Below are positions 48,613-59,505 of a stretch of DNA of 64,000 nt, one piece after another. A program made the translations under genes and the position numbers. Source of the DNA: Megalobrama amblycephala (taxonomy: Eukaryota; Chordata; Actinopteri; Cypriniformes; Xenocyprididae); contig NC_063052.1 of assembly GCF_018812025.1 (NCBI RefSeq), positions 27,138,354-27,202,353 on the forward strand, in the 5' to 3' direction. The notes under the pieces were generated by a model. That model made no database searches. It saw only the letters and a program-made list of their open reading frames with translations, and was not told the DNA's origin. Within the stretch, counting starts at the first letter, position 1. Every line of letters starts with the position of its first letter.

Positions 48613-50328
48613 TCAGTAAAGTGCGAAGTCCTTTAAATGGTAAGGCAACCGACGTGTCCTGGGGAGCACATCCCGAGTGGACACTGGAGTGTCAGGTGAA
48701 TCAGATGCACCTGTTGGCAGTCCAGCTATAGATGTGCACCGTGTTGGAGGAAACAGTTCAGAGTCCGGGGTAACACGGCTGTCCTGTGCCCTGTCCATAG
48801 AGCTGGAAGGTTGTGAGGTGCCAGGTTGTTGCAATTGAAGGCAAGGGTGCAATTGAAGGCGAGGGTGCAACTGGGGCAATGGTGGTGGTTCCAATGGAAT
48901 CTGGGGTGTGGGGAGTCCCGGTGGCACCGGTGTAATGTGAGGTGGGAGGAGTCCTGATAAAGTATTCAGAGTGTTCGGTTTAACAGGGGAGGAAGGGGGA
49001 GAAAGGGCGTGTGTGTTCTTTGGGTCAGTGATGTAAGGTTTCATGCGATTGTAATGAATGATTTTTGATCTCGCATGAGGTCTGGATACATCTCTAACTT
49101 CAAAATTGACAGGGGTAGAGCTACCAGAGGGGCATATTGATTGCAAAACCTCATATGGGCCCACCTAACGTGGACAAAAGTGGAGTTTGTTGTGGCGGTG
49201 GGCAGGATCATCCACTAACACCAAGTCACCATGGTTATAGGGAGTGTATTTCAAATGGCGATCATAGTTCAGGCGTTGGTGTTCTTGCGCCCTGTCTCGG
49301 TAAGCAGTTGCAGAACGGTAAGCAGAGCTCAATCTCTTGCGCAGCTTGTTAGCATATGCTGCTGGTGTGCCCACTGTCACTGAACTGAAAGCATTATTAT
49401 CCTGCAGCAGTGTGTCAAGGGGAATGCGGGCCTCCCGGCCATGAGCCAAAAAGAATCCTGTCAATCCTGTGCTTGTGTTCTTAGTGGTGTTATATGCCAA
49501 TGCAACCTGTGGGAGGTGCTCGTCCCACTCCATACCTGATTCAAAAAGATGTTTGGAGAGTTCATCTTTTAGAGTGCGATTAAAGCGCTCAACAGCCCCA
49601 TCGCACTGAGCGTGATACGGTGATGTGCGAAGCTTCTTGATTGACAGCAAGTTACAAAGATGCTTTATAAGGTCAGATTCAAACTGTCTGCCCTGGTCAG
49701 AGTGTAGGGCCTCAGGGACACCATGTTGTGGAATGTAGTGGTCAAAGATGCAGCCTGCTACAGAGACAGCTGTTTGATCTCTCAGTGGATAGAGATTGAC
49801 AAACTTAGTGTACAAGTCCATCATTACTAGTACATAACGGTTACCCTTGGTGGAAATAGGCAACTCTGTTATGTCTGCGGCCACTATTTGAAATGAACGG
49901 TCAGGAGAGATAGGAATGAGTGGTGCCTGTGGTCGGGGCACAGGAGAACGCCGTGACTGACAAGCAGCACATTGAGAGCAATGTTTGGTGATGTCTGAAC
50001 ACATGTAAGGCCAGTAAAAGGACCACATGGCTCTGTCCGACATCTTGGCCAGACCATAGTGACCCACTGACGGGTGTCCATGGACATGACTGAGAACTTC
50101 AGGAATCAATGATGTAGGGACGACCACTTGTAAGGTATTGTCACCTAATGAGTTGCGCAAGTGTCTGCATAACACTCCATTATGAACATTGAGGTGACTA
50201 AACTGTGCCCACAGTTTTCTGAGGTATGGTGAAGCATCACGTAGCCTCCATAAGGGTGGTTTACGCCCCGTTTCTATCCAGGAGAAAACAACAGCTAAAT
50301 CTGGATCTGACCTCTGTTGTTCCATCAC
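48613..50328 (-). pseudogene. pol: Gypsy integrase (one nonsense codon)
   Basis: Zinc-binding region HVHGHPSVGHYG ... HCSQCAACQ, catalytic core with AADITELP (Asp), LHSDQGRQFES (Asp) and DGAVERFNRTLK (Glu), and HGREARIPLD. A TAG at 49165-49167 replaces the Trp expected before VGPYEVLQ; the same frame continues to 48613 with the C-terminal domain (HYNRMKPYI) and a proline-rich tail. No chromodomain recognised. Confidence 0.88.
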
Positions 50329-50335
50329 ATTCCAA

Positions 50336-50932
50336 TCACTTTAGATTTGAACAAGATTTGATGTTGTGTGGTTTGGAACGAACATGGGCAAAGAGACATT
50401 TTTGCTCATGCGCAGTGTTTGGGAGTGTGCTGACACTGGTATGTCTTGCAAGGCTATCGATGTGGTCTGAGTCGCTACCGAGACAGTAGACAGTAGACCG
50501 AAAACAACTGTCAGGTTCCATAGGATGAGTCTCTGGCCGGCGAGACATGGCATCTGCATTAAGATGTTTAGCTCCATCACGGTGAATGACATGCCAGTCG
50601 TAAAGATCCAATTCTATTGCCCAACGCGCTCGTCTACCTGTAGGGTCATGATCTAAAGGAAGTTTCTTGAGACCGACCAAAGGTTTATGATCAGTAATGA
50701 TAGTGAACGGGTGACAACGAAGATAGTGTCGGAAATGACGAACTGACCACACAATGGCATACAATTCCCGATCAAATGTGGACCACTTTCTTTCTGAAGC
50801 AGACAGCACGTGGCTGGCATACGCAATGACATGCTCTTTTCCTTCAACTTGCTGCGAAAGAACAGACCCCACTGAATGAAGGGATGCATCAGTGTAAAGG
50901 AGGAAGGGGATTGAAAGATTCGGAAATGCCAT
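50336..50932 (-). pseudogene. pol: Gypsy RNase H
   Basis: LYTDASLHSVGSVLSQ, RKWSTFDRELYAIVW, TIITDHKPLVGL and GAKHLNADAMSRR are the expected RNase H and tether blocks. A frameshift near 50950-50975 separates it from the RT thumb upstream. The tail runs into the integrase without a clean border; the stop after CSNLK at 50336 breaks the frame. Confidence 0.85.
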
Positions 50933-50974
50933 GATTGGTGGTGACGTCAGTGCCTGCTTCAGTACACTGAAAGG

Positions 50975-51270
50975 TTAATTTGCTTCTGCTGACCATGAGA
51001 ATGATACACCTTTGTGTGTGAGATGGTACAGGGGTTCAGCTGTGCGTGCAAAGTGTCTAATGAATCGACGATAATAAGAACACAGACCCAGAAAAGCCCT
51101 GACTTGTGTGGCTGAAGTTGGAATTGGCCATGTCTTGACTTTATCTATGTTAGATGGGTCTGGCTCAACACCGGCACTAGAAACGTGGTGACCCAGAAAA
51201 GTGACAGAAGAGCGTGCCAGATGGCACTTGGATGGCTTAAGTTTGAGACTGAACATGTTTAATCGGCGTT
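50975..51270 (-). pseudogene. pol: Gypsy RT, thumb part
   Basis: LKLKPSKCHLA, VTFLGHHVSSAGVEPDP and RAFLGLCSYYRRFI are the C-terminal RT blocks. The frame is joined on its N-terminal side to inserted DNA at about 51270; native RT resumes at 52874. Confidence 0.85.
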
Positions 51271-52873
51271 TGTTTGGTCGGCTGAGCATCCAACAAACGC
51301 CAACAAACTCTCGGTGCGTTCCAAACGGGATATATCGCCCTCCGAAGGGCACTTCGGAGTGAAAACAATCATGGCCGCCATATTGAAGGGTCGTTCCAAA
51401 CCAAAGTGTTCAAAACTGGCCACATTAAAGGGCCCTTCAGAATGAAGGATTTCGAAGGGTACAACTGATGGACACTTTGGGCCCCCATGATCCTTTGCAC
51501 AGGGAAGTTGTTTGTCATCACAGAATGGGTACAGGAGGCTCGGAGTTCGATTTTACCTATAAATGTATGTATAATATTTTTCTATACTACTGTAATATTT
51601 ATACGAGTTAGATTTAGTACATTATTATGGTCAAAACGACACTGTACTTCAACAAAAATACTTTACAGCTCCCTTTATCAGTCCATTCAAATGTTTCAAA
51701 TACATAGACACAATATACATTATGGTGCGATAAACCAAAAATAAATAAATAAATATATAAACTAACGTTAAACAAAGGGCGCAGCTTGCGCAATCTATCC
51801 CCCTTGACTGTCTGGTTAAGATGACGCAGAAGTGCGTTCTAAAAAAGGAGTAATTTGACCCCTACACCCTTCGAAGCTCTCACTCCGGAGGGTAAACCCT
51901 TTGAAGGGATTAGGGCATACTCCGATTGGAACGCAGAGCCTCACGTAATCTGACCTGGCCACGAACCGTTGCCATGACGATGAGGCAAGTCCCCGGCAAA
52001 GACAGCTGTTTGATCGCGCCCGCGCCTCACGCACACACAACAAAGCACTGGAAACGTGACATCGCAGCTTTTTCGTTATAAAAAATAAAATACATATAAA
52101 AGGTATTTTTTTACATAAAAAAAAAAAACATATAAAAGGTACAATAGTCCGTAGTGCAATCCGTGCCATTCAGCAAGAGCACTGCTCCACTTCACCGAAA
52201 GAGAGAGGTATGAGAGCAACGCAGGTTTACCTTCAGTTTCGTTTTAAATTAAGTCGATTTGGCTCGTTAAGCTACATGGTTGTATAGGACTATGGGTCAC
52301 ATAAAAAAAAAAAAAAAAAAAGTTTAAAAACCGGTGTATACGCTAATTTATTCAAACGCCTCTCTACCGAGCTACCTAGCTTAATTTGCAGAGGACGAAG
52401 AGAAAGCACCCGTTTGATAGCCTAAATGAGCCAGTTGTGGAGAAATAATAACTTTTAAGAAATAATCTTTTTTGAGTAAAGATCCCCAACACTGTCGTCC
52501 TTGCTGGAGTGTGACGTGATTTGTGACATGTCCAGCTGCGATGGATCGCGTACAAACCAATAGGGTGTCAGAATAGTATATGTTTATACTTCTCATCCAA
52601 CCACAATCAAATTCACTCTATCCGGATGGCGCGATTTATCTGGATAGTTGTTTTTTTTCTCAAGCCGGAATGAAAACAAGCCGAAATGAAATATGAGTAA
52701 CGAGGCTATTTTTAAAATGTAAGGAGTAGAAAGTACAGATAATTGCGTGAAAATGTAAGGAGTAGAAGTAAAAAGTCGTCTGAAAAATAATTACTCCAGT
52801 AAAGTATAGATACCCGAAATTTCTACTTAAGTAAGGTAACGAAGTATTTGTACTTCGTTACTTGACACTTCTG
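51271..52873. mobile_element. hAT-like insertion in gypsy RT, with a nested MITE
   Basis: The right end (acttgacacttctg at 52873, preceded by gaagtatttgtacttcg) resembles the ends of the hAT at 36533-38206. Internal blocks (caaacgccaacaaactc near 51295; cagctgtttgatcgcgcc near 52000) are shared, inverted, with the hAT at 62448-63846. I could not find a matching 8-bp duplication at the left edge, so a deletion there is likely. A second element of about 620 bp (51315-51935, ends tgcgttcc and ggaacgca) is nested inside; its cttcgaagg/cctccgaagg motifs are inverted. Its target duplication is unclear. Confidence 0.6.
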
Positions 52874-54950
52874 CAGCACTGTAGATGATAATATCATCTA
52901 AGTAGATTAAACAAATACTCCAGTGAAGACCCTGAAGTACAAGCTCCATTAAGCGCTGGAAACTGGGTGGGGCATTAGAGATCCCCATTGGCATCATTCA
53001 GAATTTATATAGTCCTGTACCAGTGGGGAAAGCTGTTTTTTCTTTGTCATCTGGATTGAGTGGTATTTGCCAGTACCCAGCAGTTAAATCAATTGTGTTA
53101 AACACTCTGGCCCCAGAAAGTCTATCGAGTGTATCATCCACCCGAGGAAGAGGGTGTGAATCTTTGATTGTGACATCATTGAGGCGTCTGTAATCAACAC
53201 AGAACCGGTGTGTTCCATCCTTTTTCCGGACAAGCACAACTGGAGCGGACCAGGGACTGTGAGACTCCTCAATGATGTTGTGTTCCAAAAGCTTTGATAC
53301 CTCTTGTTGTAGTACAGCCTGTGTAGCTGGTGATGTTCTATAAGGGCGCAGTTTTATTGGAGCAGCATCACCCGTGTTGATACTATGTGTAATCAAGTTG
53401 GTTTTTCCATAGTCATGAGAATGGGAGCTAAAAATGTTAGCGAATTCTGTCAGCAGGGTCTTAAGCTGTGCCTGCTCTTCAGCATTTAAGTGTGTATCCT
53501 CTAAATGCACTTCAGGCGCCGGATGGACAGTTTCTGTAGAAGTAGTCACAGCTGAGACTAATGCATACTCATCATGTGCATTGCCAGTGACAGAGAAAAG
53601 CTGACCCAATGGGCATCCAGCCTCAAGAGAGACCGGTTCATTAGTCGGATTAACAACTCTAACAATGGCCCTCCCCTTTTGAACGGATGTCAGTGTTCGA
53701 GCTACACCTAAAGTTATAACTTGAGGGGGCTGGGGTTCCAGCATACCCACATACGTGTCTGTGAAAGGATTCGCTACACCATTATCTTTGACAGAAATTG
53801 GGATTGCCATCTCAGACATAGGGGGCACAGTCACCTGAGCGACACTAACTGCAGAACTTTGTACTGGGATCAGTGACTGGGGCGGTGAAAGAGGCACTGA
53901 AGTGTTATACAGTTGCAAACATGCATGTGGTACATCAATGGTAACTGTGTGTTCAATTAAGAAATCCCATCCTATGAGAACAGGATGAGTGGCTGTACGT
54001 ACCACATGAAAAACATGAGAAAATGTGACATCTCCAATGTGTATGGGTGCTATTACAGAGCCCAGTATGTCCAATAACTGTCCAGTAACTGATGACGCTA
54101 ACACAAATGACTTACTGATAGACTGAGTAGACAAAGCTGGAATTGATCTACGACAGTCATCGGTAATGAGAGATAGACCTGACCCAGTATCAACCAAAGC
54201 ATGGAGTTCAGTACCAGCCAGTGCAATTTGAATGAATGGTGTAGGTGGAGTAGGTTTGAAACCAACTGTACCAGAGTGGACCATTATTGGGGATGAAGCT
54301 GGCATTTGGTCCCCAATGACAGCTTCTACTCGTTTCCCAGATGTGGTGAGAAAGGGGCTGTCCCCTTGTGAGATGGGGAGAAATGTACATGTCGTGTGAG
54401 GGGTTCTTGGAGCACTTTGGGAGTGGGGAGGTGGCGATGGAGATCTGTGTCTGTGATAACTGGAACTTCTGTACTGTGGGCTTAGTGAGGGTGAACGAGC
54501 ATAACGGGTTCTATGTTTGTATTCGGAATCAGGCCGGTGCTCCCAGGAAGGCAAGCGGCCAGAGTTTGAGTTGCCATAATGATGTCTGTGGGGGGTGTAT
54601 TGGTCAGATTGTGTGGTGTGAGAGGTGTGTGACTCACGACTGCGGGAGGAAGGGGAGTAGCTGCATCTTTGGCAGTAGAAGTCAGCATTTGGGGGTGCTC
54701 GATCGTTTTCTGAGTGGCCATGGTAGCGTCGTGGAGGACAGCAGTCATCATGAGGGTGTTGTCGTCGACCTCTCTGTGTACGTTGAGAAGAACAGCAGCA
54801 GTCCTGGCGGTAATGATGATCGTCCCAATCAGGCTGGCGATGGCGTGCTGTGATGTCATAGTCCACGGCTGCGCAGGTCTGATGTGGAGAGTGTATGGAA
54901 GACGTCACCTCGTCCTGAAGGCTGGAAATCCGCTGCGAGAGCTGGTCCAT
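52874..54950 (-). pseudogene. pol: Gypsy protease and RT, N-terminal and palm part
   Basis: One long frame from 54950: an Arg/Ser/His-rich tail of gag with a partial Cys pair (FYCQRCSY), protease LVDTGSGLSLI (nt about 54170-54205), then RT HNIIEESHSPWSAPVVLVRKK, CVDYRRLND and FNTIDLTAGYWQIPL. A TGA at 52998-53000 interrupts before MMPMGISNAPPSFQ; the catalytic YLDD follows at about 52896-52907, then the insertion. gag, protease and RT share one frame, as in some gypsy elements. Confidence 0.88.
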
Positions 54951-55690
54951 GCATTCATCAGTTCATTGCAGGTGAGACTGACATAAAGCCTGTAGGTCGG
55001 TTCGGAGTTCAGCGATGGCTGATGCTAGTTCAGTGATTTGAGTTGGTGTCACTATGTTAGTCAATGGCTGGGAATTCACAGTCACAGGCATAACAGCTGA
55101 AGGGCTAGCAACACTAATGGCTAACTGAGCACGTTCACACTGACTGGCCACCTTCAAAGCATTGTCCAAAGTCACAGCCCCATGCTCATGAATTTTCAGT
55201 TGAAGTGATGGATCTAAGCCAGTCACAAATCTGCAAAAAATTTCACAATTGCTGCTGCATCATATTGAGGAAACGCTTCAGTCACTAGATTTGTAAGTTC
55301 AGCAGCATAGACTTCAAGAGGTTCTTGTGGCTTACGAGGACGAGCATTCAAAAATGTCTGAAATGTGGCCAAAAAAGTTGTACGTCCAAAAACAGTGCTT
55401 AAACTGGCTTTGGTCAAATTGTAGTCCTCTTTCACCGCAGGGGAGAGAGACTGCCAGTATGCAAACGCTGGACCGGTAAGCTTCACAGGGAGAAGTTTGG
55501 CCTTATCCAGTGGTACAGCTGAGACATCAAGTGCCACTTCAAATCTCTGTATCCATGCACTAAATGGCTCTTTACCATTTCCAGAAAAAGGAGCAGGGAG
55601 GTCAATTTTAAATGGCAGATGTGGACTTGCTTCTTCTGCGACATGTCTGTCTCTCTGCATTGCAACTGCGTCATTCTCATCGTCCGCCAT
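54951..55690 (-). pseudogene. gag: Gypsy gag (frameshift and nonsense codon)
   Basis: The start is taken at 55690 (MADDENDAVAMQ); an upstream ORF extension to 55849 covers the primer site and is unlikely to be used. Contains LPAPFSGNGKEPFSAWIQRFE and LTGPAFAYWQSL, typical of gypsy capsid. A frame change near 55235 (A-rich run) leads to VTGLDPSLQLKIHEHG. A TGA at 54963-54965 separates it from the pol frame, which lies in the same phase. Confidence 0.85.
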
Positions 55691-55848
55691 TTTGTGCGAG
55701 AAAGAAAAAAAATGCACGTAATCCGAACTTGCAAAAAGAGCACGTAAAAAAAAAAATAGAACAGTATAAACGGCTCTGCAGGTTAAAGCGGCGATATTCA
55801 CGTCGTTCAATATGAAAAATAACAAACAAGCGTCCAGAAAACAAGCCA

Positions 55849-55865
55849 ACCAGCGCTGCCACCAG
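55849..55865 (-). promoter_or_regulatory. Gypsy primer-binding site (tRNA-Leu type)
   Basis: Directly after the 5' LTR on the minus strand reads tggtggcagcgctgg. tggtggcagcg is complementary to the 3' end of eukaryotic tRNA-Leu (...cgctgccacca), with a mismatch at the 12th base. Identity recalled, not searched. Confidence 0.6.
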
Positions 55866-56199
55866 TGTAACGCGCGCGTGGGTTATACTATAACTTTACA
55901 GTTCTTACCCAGCGCTGTTTCGTGGGTTCTTGGCTTTGTTCTGTTGACCAAGTTATCACCGCTTATAGATAACACGGACAAATAGAGCTCGGGTGATCAC
56001 AACACTTGTTTTTACTGAACATTCAGAGGCGAACATCATAAATTGCCACAACTGATTACAGAGCGTGCATCTCTCTCTCCATCCGCTACTATTCAACAAC
56101 CCCACACACACCCTGTTTGTCCTTCTCGCGATATTATAACTCCGATCTATACAAGGAACATTAGAACATTATTTTATACCCTTAATTTCACTCCCTACA
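55866..56199 (-). repeat. Gypsy 5' LTR (334 bp)
   Basis: Same as 47724-48086 without the 29-bp hairpin segment (here tgtccttctcgcgat). Confidence 0.95.
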
Positions 56200-56250
56200 G
56201 TAAGAAGAATAAACGCAACAAATTGCTGTGTTTTGTTTTTCATTTTGAAG

Positions 56251-56403
56251 GTGAACTCTGAGTTCATGCGGATCACTACTAAGCCGCTGCAATCAACGTT
56301 GCTATCACAGCTGGACCACTTTTCAGATAAACTGCAGATCTTGAAGAGGAAAGGAGGAGTGAAGGGGCAAAAGATCAAAAATGCCCTGGCGATCACAGAC
56401 TCG
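56251..56403 (+). pseudogene. SAMD3-like gene, internal exon
   Basis: Acceptor cattttgaag (56241-56250), 51 codons in phase with the exon ending at 47665 (VNSEFMRITTKPLQSTLL ...), donor tcg|gttagt at 56404. Matches the expected next part of the SAMD3-like protein. Confidence 0.65.
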
Positions 56404-56489
56404 GTTAGTAGAAATGCATGCAATGTCTTCTTTATTGTGCAACTTTATGCATTTGGCTAAATTCTGTCTTGATTTTCCCTCTGCTGTAG

Positions 56490-56582
56490 TGTGACAACAT
56501 AAACATCAGGAGAGAGTGCATCCTGAAAGGCCTGATCATCTACCTCACTGAAGATCCTGACTCTTTCTTCAAGGAGTATGTG
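56490..56582 (+). pseudogene. SAMD3-like gene, internal exon; last one found
   Basis: Acceptor ctgctgtag (to 56489), 31 codons (CDNINIRRECILKGL ... FFKEYV), donor gtg|gtaagt at 56583. The family normally continues for further exons, but a LINE fragment begins within about 70 bp and no later exon is seen in the window, so the gene is truncated or its end is displaced. Confidence 0.65.
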
Positions 56583-56650
56583 GTAAGTGAATATTTTCCC
56601 CCAAGTAATAACAATTGAATGGCATCTACGCTAATATTAGTCTTTCTGTT

Positions 56651-57435
56651 TATCCCGAGGTTTACCGTAGTCAACCGGATCTGGGCCGTATCCAGCTGAG
56701 ACCAAGGACCGGTGCCATGACACGACCACAACGCAGCCCTGAAGTATCAGCAGAGATCGAGTCAACTAGATCATCCATTGTGAAGACATCATCAACACGA
56801 CAGCCAGTGCCACAGTTCCTCAACAGACCGTCCATACCGGCGTGATGAATACGATCTTCAACTGGACACGACCACAACGTAGCCCTGAAGTATCAGCAGA
56901 GATCGAGTCAACTGGATCATCCATTGTGAAGGCCTCATCAACACGACAGCCAGTAGCACAGTTCCTCAACAGACCGTCCATACCGGCGTGATGAATACGA
57001 TCCTCAACTGGATGGAACTGAAATAAATACTTTGATTGTTGCGATCCTATCAGACTTATGATAGCAACCTGATTGTAACAAAGCACTGTTCGCCAGAGGA
57101 GAACTGGCCCCCCGACTAAGCCTGGTTTCTCCCAAGGTTTTTTTTTCTCTATTTTAACACCTATTTGCCACTTGTTTGCCACCTGATGTCACCTGATGGA
57201 GTTTGGGTTCCTTGCCGCTGTCGCCTTTGGCTTGCTTAGTTGGGGACACTTGACATTTGACTTGACATTTGATATTCAACAGTATTTTTGACATTTATTC
57301 AACAGTGCTTCTGATCTGCACTATTATTTAAGAGCTGCTGTGCAGCCAAATTATGTACCAGTTATCAATGTAAAGCTGCTTTGACACAATCTGCATTGTA
57401 AAAAGCGCTATATAAATAAAGGTAAAAAAAACAAA
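56651..57435 (+). mobile_element. LINE 3' fragment with 146-bp tandem duplication
   Basis: A block starting acgaccacaacg is repeated at 56722 and 56868 (period 146). The end carries gtaaagctgctttgacacaa, ttgtaaaaagcgctatata and aataaa, followed by an A-rich tail (57424-57460), typical of the 3' end of a teleost LINE (L2-like). The ORF is absent: 5' truncated. Confidence 0.65.
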
Positions 57436-58635
57436 AAAAAAACAAAAAAAAAAAACAATTCTGTTAATACTTTTGTTTTATATTATAATATATGATTATT
57501 AGATACTAAATTTTTTTAATTGTACAGTAAAAAAGTATGTATTAGTGCAATAATATATTTTTTAATTTTAATAAAATTATATTTGTAATAGTAATAATTT
57601 TGCATGGGGAAGGGTCCTTATTTTTACACAGATACTCATGGGAGCACTTGAAAGCAGGCATCTATTACGGACCAGTTCACTGATAGACGCCAGCTTTCAA
57701 ACACTCCCGCTTTCAAAACTCTTTTCAAATTCAAACACTTCCATGTACTTTCAAACGCTCCCATGTTTTGATCATTGAAGCCAATCACAGACATATCCAA
57801 TGAGCGTGTCAACACAATGGCCAATCAGAGGTGTTTATGAATCTGCTCAACAGTGCTCAAAGCATCACTTTTTTAAAATTTCAGTACCGATTGGTACCGA
57901 AGTTGGTACATTTGACAACTCTACGGTCCGTGAACCTTCAGATAATTTTGTTTTTTCGTTTTTGTTTAAAGAACGGAAAAACAAAGAAAGCATTCATTTA
58001 TCACACATTCGACCCTCCTCATGAGAATAAATAAACAAATCTCAAGTAATTTTTTCATATTTTTATTTTTGTTTTAATTCACACTTTGTTCTAATCCGCC
58101 AAATGGAAAACCAATAAAACCAAAATGGATAAACAGCTTGAATATTCGATCTCTACATGGGCGGGAATTAAACGCCCCTTTCTGCTGATTGGTCAACCAA
58201 AGATCAAGCCGCGCCATCAGTTCTTAGCTCCAGAACTCAGCTCCGCGCATTGCGCAACAGAATAGTAGCCTATATCTATCCGATACATTTGTACGGTTTA
58301 TTACAGAGTTTATTGCAACTACATTTAATCTCGTTCTCATCAAACAGCCAGACTAATAAATGGCCCGACACAACCCGTGCCAGGGCAAAGCCTAGACAGA
58401 GCTTTCTTCTGCTATACACATAAATTTTCGTGCCGTGAAATACTAATTTATCATTTTAAATAATAGTTTACGTGACATCTGCTCTCACAACTAGCCAAAC
58501 TATTTGGCACACTTATTAGCCTACTTATTCAGCTGACCAACTCTTAAAATCTGTGTGCCGGAGGCTGCGCGCCACACTGGACAGCACGGAGAGAATGCAT
58601 AATCTAAAGCTATTGTACTGAAGAGCAGAGCAGAA
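57436..58635. other. No gene seen
   Basis: AT-rich, then a stretch with short dispersed phrases (ctttcaaacactccc, ggtaccgaagttggtac) that resemble DNA-element fragments like that near 14285. No complete element found. Confidence 0.45.
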
Positions 58636-58639
58636 TCGA

Positions 58640-58790
58640 TTCAAGAGTCAAGTCATCTTCATTTATAGCGTTTTTTACAATACAGATTGTTTCAAAGCAG
58701 CTTCACGGTGATAATAGGAAAATTAATAGACAGAGTTTGTTTTGGCTTTACAGCAGCTCTAAGATAAAGTTATCGAGCTAAAGTTTTTGA
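58640..58790 (-). repeat. LINE 3' tail, reversed
   Basis: Minus-strand reading contains gctgctttgaaacaatctg, ttgtaaaaaacgctataaat and gaagatgacttgac, the same type of 3' end as at 57360-57420. Confidence 0.65.
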
Positions 58791-58839
58791 TTGAATCACT
58801 TTCACCGTAAAAATCATTAATTATTATTAGTTCACTTTC

Positions 58840-59000
58840 AAATAACATTTTCCTGATAATTTACTCACCCCCATGTCATCCAAGATGTCCATGTCTTCCT
58901 TTCTTCAGTCGAAAAGTAATTAAGGTTTTTGATGAAAACATTCCAGGATTTTTCTTCTTATAGTGGACTTAATTATCAGGAAAATGTTATTTGAAAGTGA
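58840..59000 (-). repeat. Second fragment of the cyprinid repeat seen at 20080
   Basis: tttactcacccccatgtcat, cgaaaagtaattaaggtttt and cttatagtggactt, inverted relative to 20231-20370. Confidence 0.6.
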
Positions 59001-59199
59001 ACTAATCTTTGAGAGAATCATTGAAGCTACAAGAGGATCTGCATACTGTAAGTGTTTTTGTGTTGTTTCTAGTTTGATTTTAGTGCTGTGTAGTTGCTTT
59101 ACTGTTTGTTTACTGAGTTCACGTGGCAAATCGCGTTTGTTCTCGTTTCACTCTGAGTCAGTAAGGCGTGGCCTGCTGAACTAACTAACGTTGTAAGAA

Positions 59200-59505
59200 G
59201 CTGGTATAACTGTGTAGTCTACCGCGGCAGCGGACACGGCAGCCCTCGTGTGAAGACCGAAGAGTGTAAAGACAAGTGACTCCTACCTGTGCGACTCCAC
59301 CGAGCAACGACACCGACAAGGCACTTGAGTATTGCTCTTTTCTCTTTTATTCTTTCTTTCCTCTTTATACAGTGTGTTCTTGTCTGTCTTTTGACTTGTT
59401 TCAGATATGTGCTTCCAAATTCCCACTATTACTAACACTCGTAAATCGCGTGCTACACGTTGGAGGCAGCGCAACCAAAACAACCTGCGTTCTTTACCCA
59501 TGTCA
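59200..59505 (+). pseudogene. Putative 5' end of the L2 LINE
   Basis: A possible untranslated region (from about 59220) and the start of an ORF at 59407 (MCFQIPTI, then QNNLRSLPMSP). I recall a similar short start in teleost L2 proteins. It is cut at 59505 by a reversed TTAA element. The endonuclease part that should follow is missing. Confidence 0.4.

Larger units (their letters stand above)
47724..56199 (-). mobile_element. Ty3/gypsy LTR retrotransposon, minus strand (8.5 kb with nested elements)
   Basis: LTRs at 47724-48086 and 55866-56199, tgtaacgcgcg...ccctaca on the plus strand, flanked by gtaa at 47720-47723 and 56200-56203. On the minus strand: primer site, gag, protease, RT, RNase H, integrase in gypsy order. 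LTRs differ by about three substitutions and one 29-bp indel. At least three nonsense codons, several frameshifts and an insertion in RT make it inactive. Lies within an intron of the SAMD3-like gene, in antisense. Confidence 0.92.

Noticed and set aside
54368..54853. Plus-strand ORF of 161 codons
   Set aside because: Antisense shadow of the Arg/Ser/His-rich gypsy gag tail.
46633..56582. SAMD3-like gene as a functional host gene
   Set aside because: A frame change near 46865, truncation after 56582, and placement behind a decayed transposase argue for a mobile-element pseudogene copy.
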